Source: Imperialibacter sp. EC-SDR9 (GTDB lineage: Bacteria; Bacteroidota; Bacteroidia; Cytophagales; Cyclobacteriaceae). From it: 45,401 nucleotides of DNA. The position numbers and the translations under genes are program-made. Under the pieces are notes generated by a model that searched no databases, had not been told where the DNA came from, and was given only the letters and a program-made list of their open reading frames with translations. Location: positions 1-45,401 of the forward strand of contig NZ_LR701614.1 in assembly GCF_902498805.1 (NCBI RefSeq), written 5' to 3'. This document shows, piece after piece, positions 34,878 to 42,960 of this stretch (positions are counted from its first letter, which is position 1; the number at the start of each line of letters is the position of its first letter).

Positions 34878-35330
34878 ATGAAACTACGGATATCAAAACG
34901 ATTCATTTTACTACTGGGATTTGTCCTGGCACTACTGGCTATTTATTCAGGTGGCCTGGTGACGGCCCAACCAATGCAGGATCAAAATGGTGCCGCTAGT
35001 TTAGACTCTGGTCGGGTTTCTAATAAAGTTCGTTCGCAAATTGTGGAGCAGGCCATCAACCATAAGGGGCTGATTACAGATTCAAGGCTTGACTTTTCGC
35101 TAACCCCTACCGGCAGAAGTGAATTCGAATTGGCCTTCGAAAACCCCTATAAATACCCGGTTAAGATCAAGATTTATAATATCATAGGCAATCTAATAGC
35201 TGAAGAAGAAGCAAAACCAGGCGCTTCGTTTACCAAGAAGTACAACTTTTCTGACGAGAAAATGAGGCTATTTGTTGTTGAGGTGGGCAACCAGAAGCAC
35301 AACCTTACCAAGAAGGTGACTACTATATAA
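34878..35330 (+). CDS. Small exported protein resembling a stand-alone T9SS-type C-terminal domain
   Basis: This 150-residue product has a signal peptide (MKLRISKRFILLLGFVLALLAIYS, cleavage probably near VTAQ). A short linker follows, then a C-terminal beta domain (about residues 72-150). The order of strands in FELAFENPYKYPVKIKIYNIIGNLIAEE, YNFSDEKMRLFVVEVG and LTKKVTTI matches type A T9SS sorting domains (IYNxxGxxV ... G-Y-x-V-x-V ... KxKxxV). The NPxxG and GxY residues are replaced, and no cargo domain is attached. ATG at 34878 is chosen because the sigma-54 promoter at 34834 ends before it. It may be a regulated envelope protein or a decoy-like sorting domain; function is unknown. Confidence 0.72.
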   Translation: MKLRISKRFILLLGFVLALLAIYSGGLVTAQPMQDQNGAASLDSGRVSNKVRSQIVEQAINHKGLITDSRLDFSLTPTGRSEFELAFENPYKYPVKIKIYNIIGNLIAEEEAKPGASFTKKYNFSDEKMRLFVVEVGNQKHNLTKKVTTI

Positions 35331-35335
35331 AAAAC

Positions 35336-35359
35336 AAGCCCCGCATTTCTACAGGGCTT
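35336..35359 (-). terminator. Terminator between convergent genes
   Basis: AAGCCC (35336-35341) and GGGCTT (35354-35359) form a stem with a 12-base loop. On the minus strand it is followed by a T-rich run (TTGTTTTTT), so it best fits the end of the FKBP gene transcript. It lies just past the stop of the gene at 34878-35330. Confidence 0.55.
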
Positions 35360-35393
35360 TCATAGATATTAACAATTCAAGTTAAACGGCCAC

Positions 35394-35819
35394 TCAGCCT
35401 ATCTCGACCAATTCTATTTGAAAAGTAAGGTCTTTTCCAGCCAAAGGGTGGTTAGCATCCAACACTATCTTGTCTGGCTCAACAGCAGTAACAACCACAG
35501 GCCGTGATTTGTCTCCATCGTTGATGGCGAGTTGCATTCCAATTTCCGGGTTTATGTCGGCGGGCACCTGGGCTATTGGAACTTCCACCAAAAGCTCGTC
35601 GCTCCTTTCACCATAGGCTTCTTTGCTGGGGATGTTTGCTTCCCTTACTTCACCAAGAGCCATTCCGAGCACGGCTTGTTCAAAACCTGGTATCATTTGC
35701 CCCTGTCCTAAAGTGAAGGCAAGAGGATCACGACCTTCCGAAGAGTCGAACACAGACCCGTCATCCAACTTTCCTGTATAATGTACTTTTACCGGATGTC
35801 CATTTTTTGCTACTGACAT
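35394..35819 (-). CDS. FKBP-type (SlyD-like) peptidyl-prolyl isomerase
   Basis: This 141-residue cytoplasmic protein has an FKBP domain interrupted by an IF (chaperone) insert, as in SlyD: KVHYTGKLDDGSVFDSSEGRDPLAFTLGQGQMIPGFEQAVLGM (about residues 11-53), an insert near 70-120, and a closing NHPLAGKDLTFQIELVEI. It should assist folding around proline. The His-rich metal tail of E. coli SlyD is absent. It is monocistronic, convergent with the 34878 gene and divergent from the NtrC-like gene. Confidence 0.94.
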   Translation of the reverse strand: MSVAKNGHPVKVHYTGKLDDGSVFDSSEGRDPLAFTLGQGQMIPGFEQAVLGMALGEVREANIPSKEAYGERSDELLVEVPIAQVPADINPEIGMQLAINDGDKSRPVVVTAVEPDKIVLDANHPLAGKDLTFQIELVEIG

Positions 35820-36042
35820 GTCTTCCTTTTTTCTGTTTGCTAATTCTTTATGATTTAATTCAAAGGTATGGAAATATGGTTTTGATGAAAATCTATGCCG
35901 GGTAATGTTATGATTATGGACAGAAAATGTTCATATTCGTACATAAAAATCTCAATAAACCTTCATAACATTTTAATAATCAGCGCCTTTACCTTTGGCA
36001 CAGTACTGGTGATGTATTTAACAGAGCGGATAACTACAACTT

Positions 36043-37428
36043 ATGGAATCAGATAAAGAACTTGGAAAGATATTAATCATTGATGACGACGAAGATGTGC
36101 TGCTTGCAGCCAAAATGCTGCTCAGGAAGCATGCGGAGAATGTGATCATAGAAAAAAACCCAAAGAAAATACCGTTTCTGCTCAACAACGACACCTACGA
36201 CGTGATCCTTCTGGATATGAATTTCAGCAAGGACATAACCAGTGGAAAAGAAGGCTTTTATTGGCTGGAACAAATACTTGAACGGGAACCAACGGCGGTG
36301 GTCATTCTTATCACTGCTTTTGGAGACGTAGAAATGGCTGTGAAGGCGCTCAAAGAAGGGGCAACTGATTTTGTATTGAAGCCATGGCAAAATGAGAAAT
36401 TAATTGCTACACTTTCTTCAGCAGCCAAACTGAAAAAATCTAGAAATGAAGTTACACAGCTAAAGCAGGCCAAGCAGGCGCTCGAAGAAGGAATAAATCA
36501 GCCTTTCAAGGACATTATCGGCGAAAGCGATGCCATCAAGCAGGTATTCAATATCATCGACAAAGTAGCCCAAACTGATGCCAATGTGTTGATTTTAGGA
36601 GAAAACGGCACAGGCAAAGAACTTATCGCCCGGGCACTCCACCAAAAGTCGCTGAGAAAAGACAAGGTGTTTATCGGGGTTGACATGGGCGCCATTACGG
36701 AAACGCTGTTTGAGAGTGAGCTTTTTGGTCACAAAAAAGGTGCTTTCACCGATGCCAAAGACGACAGAGCCGGGAGGTTTGAGGCTGCCAATGGGGGCTC
36801 TCTGTTCCTGGATGAAATTGGAAACCTCAGCATGCAACTTCAGAGCAAGTTGCTCACTGTGTTGCAAAAAAGAGAAGTGGTAAGGCTGGGAACCAACAAA
36901 TCTGTCCCTGTGGACATCCGCCTGATCAGTGCCACAAATATGCCAATCTACGAAATGGTGGAAGAAAGTACCTTTCGCCAAGACTTGCTTTATCGGATCA
37001 ATACTGTTGAAATACACCTCCCGTCGCTGAGAGAAAGAATGGACGATATTCCGCTGCTTTGCGACCACTTTATCAAGATGTATTGCGGCAAGTATAGGAA
37101 GCCCATCAAAAAAATGTCGCCCATCGCACTCAAGAAGCTACAGAAATATCAGTGGCCCGGTAATATCAGGGAGCTGCAACATGCACTGGAAAGGGCCATT
37201 ATCATGAGCGATTCCAATATGCTGTCGCCAGACGACTTTTTCTTTTTGAATCAGAAAGCTGAGAGCAAAGCAGAAGCTGAGCCTGAAACCTTCAATTTGG
37301 ATGATGTAGAAAAGTCGGTGATTCAAAAGGCCATTAACCGGCACGGGGGTAATATTTCCAAGGCGGCCAAAGAACTTGGATTAACGAGGGCTTCCCTTTA
37401 CAGAAGAATGGAGAAGCATGGCCTTTAA
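36043..37428 (+). CDS. NtrC-family sigma-54-dependent response regulator
   Basis: This 461-residue transcription activator acts with RNA polymerase carrying sigma-54. The receiver (about residues 8-125) has acidic Asp14-16, phosphoacceptor Asp58 in VILLDMNF and Lys113 in LKPW. The AAA+ domain (about 157-385) has Walker A GENGTGKE (186-193), Walker B LFLDEIGN, and the sigma-54-contact loop as GAFTDA (233-238) instead of the usual GAFTGA. The C-terminal Fis-type helix-turn-helix (about 420-461) reads NISKAAKELGLTRASLYRRMEKHGL (split: NISKAAKELGL, ASLYRRMEKHG). The histidine kinase gene overlaps its end by 11 bp. Likely targets are the sigma-54 promoters at 34834 and perhaps 34353. Confidence 0.95.
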   Translation: MESDKELGKILIIDDDEDVLLAAKMLLRKHAENVIIEKNPKKIPFLLNNDTYDVILLDMNFSKDITSGKEGFYWLEQILEREPTAVVILITAFGDVEMAVKALKEGATDFVLKPWQNEKLIATLSSAAKLKKSRNEVTQLKQAKQALEEGINQPFKDIIGESDAIKQVFNIIDKVAQTDANVLILGENGTGKELIARALHQKSLRKDKVFIGVDMGAITETLFESELFGHKKGAFTDAKDDRAGRFEAANGGSLFLDEIGNLSMQLQSKLLTVLQKREVVRLGTNKSVPVDIRLISATNMPIYEMVEESTFRQDLLYRINTVEIHLPSLRERMDDIPLLCDHFIKMYCGKYRKPIKKMSPIALKKLQKYQWPGNIRELQHALERAIIMSDSNMLSPDDFFFLNQKAESKAEAEPETFNLDDVEKSVIQKAINRHGGNISKAAKELGLTRASLYRRMEKHGL

Positions 37429-38788
37429 AAGCTTCAAAGCTGCTTTGATTATTAGGGTTGTGCTGCTGATTGGCTCAATCTTCCTGCTTACACACTTGTA
37501 TTACAACGATTCCTATGACCTAACGAAAGCGTTGGTGATCGGAATGATTGGCTATCAGGTATATGCCCTTTTCCACTATCTGGATAAGTCAAACAGGGAG
37601 ATTGCCAACTTTCTCAGTTCCATCCAATACGACGACTTCTCCAACACCTATACATACAGAAACACTGGTGGATCCATTGACTTGCTTTATGAGCAATTCA
37701 ATAATGTTATGAAGAAGTTCAGGGACATCAGAGCCGAAAAGGAAGCGCAGTATACTTATTACAAAACCATTGTCCAGCACGTGGGCATTGGCATCATCAC
37801 GTTTGACAAACATGGCGAAATTCAAATGCTCAATACCGCCGCCAAAAACCTGCTACAGATCGGGCAAATTAAAAACATTTCGAACCTGAAAAGCATCAGC
37901 CAGGTACTTGTTGACGGGTTTTTTATGTTAAAAACAGGTGGCAGAGACCTGATAAAAATCGAGCGCAATGGGGAGGAAGTACAGTTGGCAATTTATGCCA
38001 TAGAGCTAACCATGCGGGGAGAGGAGTTCAAGCTTATTTCTCTTCAGAACATCAAAAGTGAGTTGGAAGAAAAGGAAATGGAGGCGTGGCAGAACCTGAT
38101 TAGGGTGCTGACGCACGAAATAATGAACAGCGTGACACCTATTTCCTCACTGGCAGGCACCGTAGAGTCGGAGCTTGGCCTACAGTTAAAAAATGGTGCC
38201 GAGGTCAATAAAATTACCAATGAAGAAATTCAGGACTTGTACCTGGCTGTGCAAACCATTCACCGGAGAAGTGACAGCCTGATCAAGTTTGTCTCTGATT
38301 TCAGAAACCTGACGAGGCTCACCATGCCCAAGCTGGCCCAAACCAAGGTGCGTGACCTACTCGACCATGTTCTCATGCTTTTAAAATATGAAATAGAGCG
38401 GGGAGAAATTAAGCTCACTTACAAGGTAGAACCCAAGAACCTTGAAGTGCTGGTGGACAAAGAACAAATTGAGCAGGTATTGATCAACCTGGTGAAAAAT
38501 GCTATTCAAGCGCTGGAGGAAAACGATGAAATGGACAAGGAAAAACTTTTGATCATTTCGGCCAACGGACTTGAAAACAACAGCGTGTCAATTTCCATTA
38601 CCGATAATGGCCCCGGCATCGAAGAAGATGCGCTCAAAAAGATTTTTATCCCCTTCTTTACTACCAAGAAAAGTGGTTCCGGCATTGGTTTAAGCTTGTC
38701 AAAACAGATCATGAGGCAGCACAAGGGGTCGATCTCAGTGAAGTCCGTCATCAACCAGGGCACTGAGTTTGTGCTGAGGTTTAGCTAA
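37418..38788 (+). CDS. Sensor histidine kinase (NtrB/AtoS-like)
   Basis: This 456-residue kinase pairs with the upstream regulator. Two N-terminal membrane helices (about residues 9-28 and 34-50) are joined by a short loop, so there is no sizeable periplasmic sensor. A PAS-like region follows (about 115-215; VGIGIITFDKHGEIQMLN). The H box has His233 in LTHEIMNSVTP; N box QVLINLVKNAIQAL near 358; G1 DNGPGIEEDA near 397; G2 GSGIGLSLSKQ near 425. The stimulus is probably membrane or cytoplasmic. The start overlaps the regulator gene by 11 bp, indicating translational coupling. Confidence 0.94.
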   Translation: MAFKSFKAALIIRVVLLIGSIFLLTHLYYNDSYDLTKALVIGMIGYQVYALFHYLDKSNREIANFLSSIQYDDFSNTYTYRNTGGSIDLLYEQFNNVMKKFRDIRAEKEAQYTYYKTIVQHVGIGIITFDKHGEIQMLNTAAKNLLQIGQIKNISNLKSISQVLVDGFFMLKTGGRDLIKIERNGEEVQLAIYAIELTMRGEEFKLISLQNIKSELEEKEMEAWQNLIRVLTHEIMNSVTPISSLAGTVESELGLQLKNGAEVNKITNEEIQDLYLAVQTIHRRSDSLIKFVSDFRNLTRLTMPKLAQTKVRDLLDHVLMLLKYEIERGEIKLTYKVEPKNLEVLVDKEQIEQVLINLVKNAIQALEENDEMDKEKLLIISANGLENNSVSISITDNGPGIEEDALKKIFIPFFTTKKSGSGIGLSLSKQIMRQHKGSISVKSVINQGTEFVLRFS

Positions 38789-38857
38789 TCCAAAAATCTC
38801 ATTTTCAGTTTCGTTTTTGCTTCATAATGGATAGATTTACTATTCACCCTAATTGAA

Positions 38858-39118
38858 ATGGGAAGCACACTGGAGACCGTACGTTCTATTTTAGCTGACA
38901 AGCTGGCCTGCCCGTTGTCGAAAGTAACGCCTGATGCATCTTTCTATAAAGACCTTGGGATTGACTCGCTGGACTATGCGGAGCTGGTAATGGAACTGGA
39001 AAGAGAGTTTGATATTACCATTCCCAGTTCAGAAGCCTCAAGAATCACCACCGTTAGCCAGGTAATTGACTACATCAATCGCCGGATCAAGGCCTGCAAA
39101 GGGCTCTCAAATTATTGA
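38858..39118 (+). CDS. Acyl carrier protein
   Basis: This 86-residue ACP-fold protein carries the phosphopantetheine attachment Ser37 in DLGIDSLDYAELVMELE; acidic residues cluster in the following helix as usual. The primary fatty-acid ACP is normally encoded beside fabF, which is not here, so this looks like a specialised ACP. It precedes an LpxH-like phosphoesterase and a glycosyltransferase, suggesting a dedicated acylated product. ATG at 38858 gives the normal N terminus. Confidence 0.92.
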   Translation: MGSTLETVRSILADKLACPLSKVTPDASFYKDLGIDSLDYAELVMELEREFDITIPSSEASRITTVSQVIDYINRRIKACKGLSNY

Positions 39119-39159
39119 TTTGATAAAGTGCACATAAAGGTGCAGTAATTGCCCAATCC

Positions 39160-39167
39160 TACCTTTG
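39160..39167 (+). promoter_or_regulatory. -7 box (TACCTTTG) before the phosphoesterase gene
   Basis: TACCTTTG is an exact match to TAnnTTTG and lies 15 bases before GTG 39183. No clear -33 TTTG is found at the right spacing, so support is partial. It matters because it covers the TTG at 39165, which makes that start unlikely. Confidence 0.35.
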
Positions 39168-39182
39168 AGGAAAGGTGGGAGT

Positions 39183-40013
39183 GTGAAGGATTATTATAAA
39201 ACCATTGTTCTGTCTGATATTCACCTGGGGCGCAGAGGCTCCAGACACAAAGATGTGATCAGTTTTTTGAAACAGAGCATTTGTGAGAACCTGATTTTAA
39301 ACGGCGACATTGTAGACCGCTTCAGCTATAATAAACCAGAGCTTTGGAAAAAAAGGCACTGGAGGCTTATAAAAGCACTTTCTCAAAAGGTAGCCGAGCA
39401 TAACACCGCCATCACATTTATTAAAGGCAATAGCGACGAGTTGCCGAACGACCTGCTCCCACTCGAAATGGGAGCTTTGAAACTGGTCGATAGAGTGGAG
39501 TACGAGTCAAATGGCAGGAAATTTCTTGTCGTTCACGGTGACATTTTCGACACCTATAAGGGACAATTCAGGTGGCTTGCCAGCCTTGGCAAAAAAGTCC
39601 ATGGCCTGCTCTTTTGGTTTCACCATCAGGTGCACAAGCTAAGAGTTGCGGTTGGTGTAAGGAACATGCCCTTCTCTGAAAAGGTGAATAGCAGATTGCC
39701 AATAGCGAGTCGGTTTATTGAAATTTACGAGCAATCGCTTTGTCAGCTCGCAAAAAACGGCGGCTACGACGGTATTATTTGTGGGCATTTGCATATACCC
39801 GCTATTAAGACGATAGATGGGATGGTTTACATGAATTCAGGCGACTGGCTTTCATCTGGATCTGCCCTGGTTGAATATCCCAACGGTGAATGGAAACATG
39901 TGTTCTACACCGAATCTCAAAGAGCTTTGTATGAAGAACTGGAAAATGAACAAAAAGGCTTGAATTACTTAAACATTTATCCTTCTTTGAGGAGTGGATT
40001 TCTGAATCTGTAA
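39183..40013 (+). CDS. LpxH-like metallophosphoesterase
   Basis: This 276-residue calcineurin-type phosphoesterase is most like UDP-2,3-diacylglucosamine hydrolases. Metal-binding motifs run in order: SDIHLG (about residue 11), NGDIVDRF near 40, GNSDE near 81, VHGDIFD near 115 and CGHLH near 203. The GNSD motif has Ser where E. coli LpxH has Arg and general phosphoesterases have His. Lipid A synthesis or a related nucleotide-lipid cleavage is plausible. GTG at 39183 is chosen since the TTG at 39165 lies in a promoter box; an ATG start is absent. The next gene begins 18 bp on. Confidence 0.85.
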   Translation: MKDYYKTIVLSDIHLGRRGSRHKDVISFLKQSICENLILNGDIVDRFSYNKPELWKKRHWRLIKALSQKVAEHNTAITFIKGNSDELPNDLLPLEMGALKLVDRVEYESNGRKFLVVHGDIFDTYKGQFRWLASLGKKVHGLLFWFHHQVHKLRVAVGVRNMPFSEKVNSRLPIASRFIEIYEQSLCQLAKNGGYDGIICGHLHIPAIKTIDGMVYMNSGDWLSSGSALVEYPNGEWKHVFYTESQRALYEELENEQKGLNYLNIYPSLRSGFLNL

Positions 40014-40031
40014 TTTTAGGTCACTTCCTGA

Positions 40032-41123
40032 ATGCCAACCAGTCCAAAAAGGTTTCTTTTTATTGTCCAGGGTGAAGGGCGTGGTCATATGACGCAGGCT
40101 ATTTCACTGTTTGAAATGCTAACATCAGCAGGGCAGGAAGTGGTGCATGTAGTAGTTGGGAGAAGCTCCCGGCGAGAAATGCCCTCTTTTTTTCAAAACA
40201 GAATTACCTGCCCGCTCACCGGTATCTCCAGCCCAAATTTTGTGGCCGACAAAAACAACAAATCGGTAAAAATAGGCCCAACCATTACTCATAACCTGGT
40301 TCATTTTTCCAACTATGTGCAGAGCCTAAAAATGCTCAACAACATAGTTAAAGAGACAAAGCCAGACGTAATTATAAACTTTTACGATTTCCTTGGTGGC
40401 CTGTATAATGGACTCTACAAGCCAAAGGCCGAATACATATGCATTGGCCATCAGTATCTGGCCTACCATAATCACTTTCCGTTTCCAAATAAACAGGGCT
40501 TTAACAAAAACTTGTTGCTTAACAACAACAAGCTGACCGCCTGGGGAGCTAAAAAGCTGCTGGCTTTGTCATTTGCCGCCTACCCTGAAGACAAAAAAAG
40601 TGGTGTTGTGGTAGTTCCGCCTTTGCTCAGGAAAGAAGTGATGAAGCTTGAACCAACGGAAGGCGATTTCATTCTGACCTATATGGTAAATGACGGCTAT
40701 AGCAAAGAAATAGAGTCATGGCACAGTGACAACCCATCGGTAAAGGTTCAGTCGTTTTGGGACAAAAAAGGAATGCCAAATCCTCATCGTGTCGACGACA
40801 CACTCACTTTTCATCAGCTCAGCGACACCATGTTTCTCCAGCTTATGAGCCAGTGCAAAGCATACGTGAGCACAGCGGGTTTCGAGTCTATTTGTGAAGC
40901 CATGTACCTTGGTAAGCCCGTGATGATGGTGCCTGTGCAGGGCCATTATGAACAGGCCTGCAATGCCCTGGATGCGGTTCAGGCGGGAGCTGGCGTCAGC
41001 TCCGAGTCGTTTAACCTGACAAAGGTCATTGACTATCTACCAAGTCATAGGCCGATAGTAACCGAGTTCAGAGAATGGACAGACCGTTGCGAAGAACTGA
41101 TTTTGAAAGAGCTACTGAATTAA
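40032..41123 (+). CDS. MurG/GT28-like glycosyltransferase
   Basis: This 363-residue GT-B glycosyltransferase has an N-terminal GEGRGHMTQAISLFEML (about residues 14-30) similar to the acceptor-side loop of MurG-type enzymes. A C-terminal donor-binding half has YVSTAGFESICEAMYLGKPVMMVPVQGHYEQACNA (about residues 276-310), with the usual Glu and Gln. It could add a sugar to a lipid or surface molecule. It lies 18 bp after the LpxH-like gene. It is not MurG itself, which is encoded in the dcw cluster. The donor and acceptor are unknown. Confidence 0.85.
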   Translation: MPTSPKRFLFIVQGEGRGHMTQAISLFEMLTSAGQEVVHVVVGRSSRREMPSFFQNRITCPLTGISSPNFVADKNNKSVKIGPTITHNLVHFSNYVQSLKMLNNIVKETKPDVIINFYDFLGGLYNGLYKPKAEYICIGHQYLAYHNHFPFPNKQGFNKNLLLNNNKLTAWGAKKLLALSFAAYPEDKKSGVVVVPPLLRKEVMKLEPTEGDFILTYMVNDGYSKEIESWHSDNPSVKVQSFWDKKGMPNPHRVDDTLTFHQLSDTMFLQLMSQCKAYVSTAGFESICEAMYLGKPVMMVPVQGHYEQACNALDAVQAGAGVSSESFNLTKVIDYLPSHRPIVTEFREWTDRCEELILKELLN

Positions 41124-41130
41124 AATTTCT

Positions 41131-41724
41131 CTACAGGTAAATTAACCCCTCTTCGTGCTCACCAACCACCGAATGCTCTCCCTTATTGAACCGTTGTGCT
41201 GTGACCAGTGCAAGAAGGGCATCTAGCTCGTGCCATGACTCAGGTTCCCGATGCAGGGTTATTGCTGTTTCAGACAAAATTACTTCAGTACATTTTTGAA
41301 TGTGCTCAACTCCACTTTTGTAGCCGAAATCAGGTAGCCCTAGACGATGTGCATGCCATTTTGGATAAGTTTCCAACACCTGAGTTTGGTTTGTAAGAAG
41401 CATCCGTGTCAGTCTCATTGCTCTGGCGGTAAGCCCACCCAGAAACATAGGAGACATAGCACTCAATTGCCTGTCACAAGCCCGGTAAAAGTAGTCCTTA
41501 TGTTCAGCACTATGATCACGATAGACGCCAGGAAGTGACAATGGAGCATCAAGGAAAATAAGCTGTGGATTGTGGTGCTGGCCGAACTTCAGAATCATTT
41601 GATCGGCGTCCTGTCCTTTTCGGCTGGATAAAAAGTGAATCTCCCCACCTAATTGGAAACAAATGCTGGTAGTACCAGCAAGCTTACTTCCATAATCGAT
41701 TCCGACAAGCAAAACAGGGTTCAA
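41131..41724 (-). CDS. DUF429 family protein (RNase H-fold, putative nuclease)
   Basis: This 197-residue protein has the DUF429 pattern: LVGIDYGSKLAG (about residue 6), IFLDAPLSLPG near 56, LETYPKWHAHRLGL near 117, and ESWHELDALLALVTAQR near 162. The order of acidic residues fits an RNase H-like fold with metal-dependent catalysis, but no activity is known for most members. The start is TTG at 41724, sharing TTGA with the stop of the PRTase gene, so the two are translationally coupled. It is the last gene of the Lrp operon. Confidence 0.85.
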   Translation of the reverse strand: MNPVLLVGIDYGSKLAGTTSICFQLGGEIHFLSSRKGQDADQMILKFGQHHNPQLIFLDAPLSLPGVYRDHSAEHKDYFYRACDRQLSAMSPMFLGGLTARAMRLTRMLLTNQTQVLETYPKWHAHRLGLPDFGYKSGVEHIQKCTEVILSETAITLHREPESWHELDALLALVTAQRFNKGEHSVVGEHEEGLIYL

Positions 41725-42242
41725 TAAAGGTAGACACCCATCCCCTTGCCTAACACCACCTCTACATGCTCGTCGATGGTGGTGGAGAGCTCGAAGCCTT
41801 TGTAATTGGCACTAATGGGAAATCGCTTGTGGCTACGATCAACCAAAGTGGCAGTCTCAAGCCTTTTGATATCCGCACTAAGTAAAACGCTCATACCGTA
41901 AGCCATGGTACGTCCACTGTTGAGCACATCGTCCACCAGGACAACGCATTTATTTCTGAGGCTCTCAGGCGGGCAGGTGAGTTTTATCTCGTCTGCGGAA
42001 GGATCGTCCTTATTAATATCAAGCCTGACCAGGCTTAGCTTCATTTTTGCGATGCCCTCCATTTCCACAAGCAATTCTTTGGCGATCTCAAAGCCTTTGT
42101 CATAGATGCCGACCAGCACTATTTCTTTTTCGCCGAGATTAAACTCAACAATCTCAAAAGCCATTCTTCGAAGCTTTTGGAGCACTTGAGGCTTGTCCAA
42201 TATCATGTTACGGCGGGTGGCCGTCTGCTGAACCTTAGGCAT
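41721..42242 (-). CDS. PyrR-like phosphoribosyltransferase
   Basis: This 173-residue type I phosphoribosyltransferase has its PRPP-binding motif in VVLVDDVLNSGRTM (about residues 98-111) and resembles PyrR, which binds pyrimidine mRNA and has uracil PRTase activity. The N-terminal NMILDKPQVLQKLRRMAFEI and the middle LVRLDINKDDPSADEI fit. ATG at 42242 is used; an in-frame ATG at 42206 is an alternative. It lies 2 bp after the lrp-like gene and overlaps the DUF429 gene. No pyr biosynthesis genes are beside it. Confidence 0.88.
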   Translation of the reverse strand: MPKVQQTATRRNMILDKPQVLQKLRRMAFEIVEFNLGEKEIVLVGIYDKGFEIAKELLVEMEGIAKMKLSLVRLDINKDDPSADEIKLTCPPESLRNKCVVLVDDVLNSGRTMAYGMSVLLSADIKRLETATLVDRSHKRFPISANYKGFELSTTIDEHVEVVLGKGMGVYLY

Positions 42243-42244
42243 TT

Positions 42245-42727
42245 TTACTGAGGAATTGGTAGAACTTTACTGTCCTTAAAGGTAGCAAGAATTACCATAG
42301 ACTGGAGGCTGTCGACTACTTCAATTTCGCTTACCTTCTCAAGCATAAGCTTTTGATAGGAGGCGATGTCTTTGGCAATTACTTTCAAAATAAAGTCACC
42401 ACTACCAGTAATGTGATGGCACTCAATCACATCTTCGATTCGATTAATTTCATCGAGAAACTTATCTATGTTTCTCTTGTTGTGGCCCTTTAAAGTTACT
42501 TGCACAAACGTGCTAACCCCTAACCCAATTTTTTCTGTGTCAAGCTTTGCGTGATAGCTTTTGATAAGCCCGGAAGTCTCCAGCTTTTTTACTCTTTCGA
42601 GTGTGGGGGCCGGAGAAAGTCCAATTTCTTTGGAGAGTTGGGCGTTGGTAATTTTGGCATTAGACTGAAGAATTTCCAAAATCTTTCGATCAGTCTTATC
42701 CAGTTTAACGTTCAGGTTATTCATCAT
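42245..42727 (-). CDS. Lrp/AsnC family transcriptional regulator
   Basis: This 160-residue regulator has an N-terminal winged helix-turn-helix (about residues 8-60; ILEILQSNAKITNAQLSKEIGLSPAPTLERVKKLE). The C-terminal RAM ligand-binding domain (about 70-150) includes IIECHHITGSGDFILKVIAKD-like sequence. Lrp/AsnC proteins sense amino acids and bind palindromes. ATG at 42727 is chosen; the frame extends to a TTG at 42739, but the promoter and homologue length favour the ATG (or ATG 42724). It is the first gene of the operon with the PRTase and DUF429 genes. An operator-like palindrome lies 33 bp upstream. Confidence 0.93.
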   Translation of the reverse strand: MMNNLNVKLDKTDRKILEILQSNAKITNAQLSKEIGLSPAPTLERVKKLETSGLIKSYHAKLDTEKIGLGVSTFVQVTLKGHNKRNIDKFLDEINRIEDVIECHHITGSGDFILKVIAKDIASYQKLMLEKVSEIEVVDSLQSMVILATFKDSKVLPIPQ

Positions 42728-42752
42728 ATGGGTCGCCAAATAAAATTTGCTA

Positions 42753-42783
42753 CAAAGCTAAGTATAATATACTTTATTCTAAA
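42753..42783 (-). promoter_or_regulatory. Promoter and palindromic operator of the lrp-like operon
   Basis: On the minus strand TTTA (42780-42783), 19 bp and TAGCTTTG (42753-42760, exact -7 box) form a promoter. A palindrome, AAGTATA-A-TATACTT (42760-42774), fills the spacer up to the -7 box. Autorepression by the Lrp-like protein is the simplest reading. Confidence 0.5.
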
Positions 42784-42960
42784 ATTTTCTTGATATCTGT
42801 CATTTTCCAGTAATTTATTAAAGGAATTTGGCATTGCGTATAAAATTTTGCAATAAATTGTCACCAAAAGGAACTTCTGTCAATTTGACCTATTCCAAAT
42901 AATATTCCTTAAACTGCTGAAAGGGTGAATACCACTATGGAAGGAAAGAGAATCTGTGCT

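Noticed and set aside
35996-36011. TGGCAC before the NtrC-like gene as a possible sigma-54 promoter
   Set aside because: The -24 part is good, but the -12 part reads TGGTG, without the required GC, so autoregulation by sigma-54 is not claimed.
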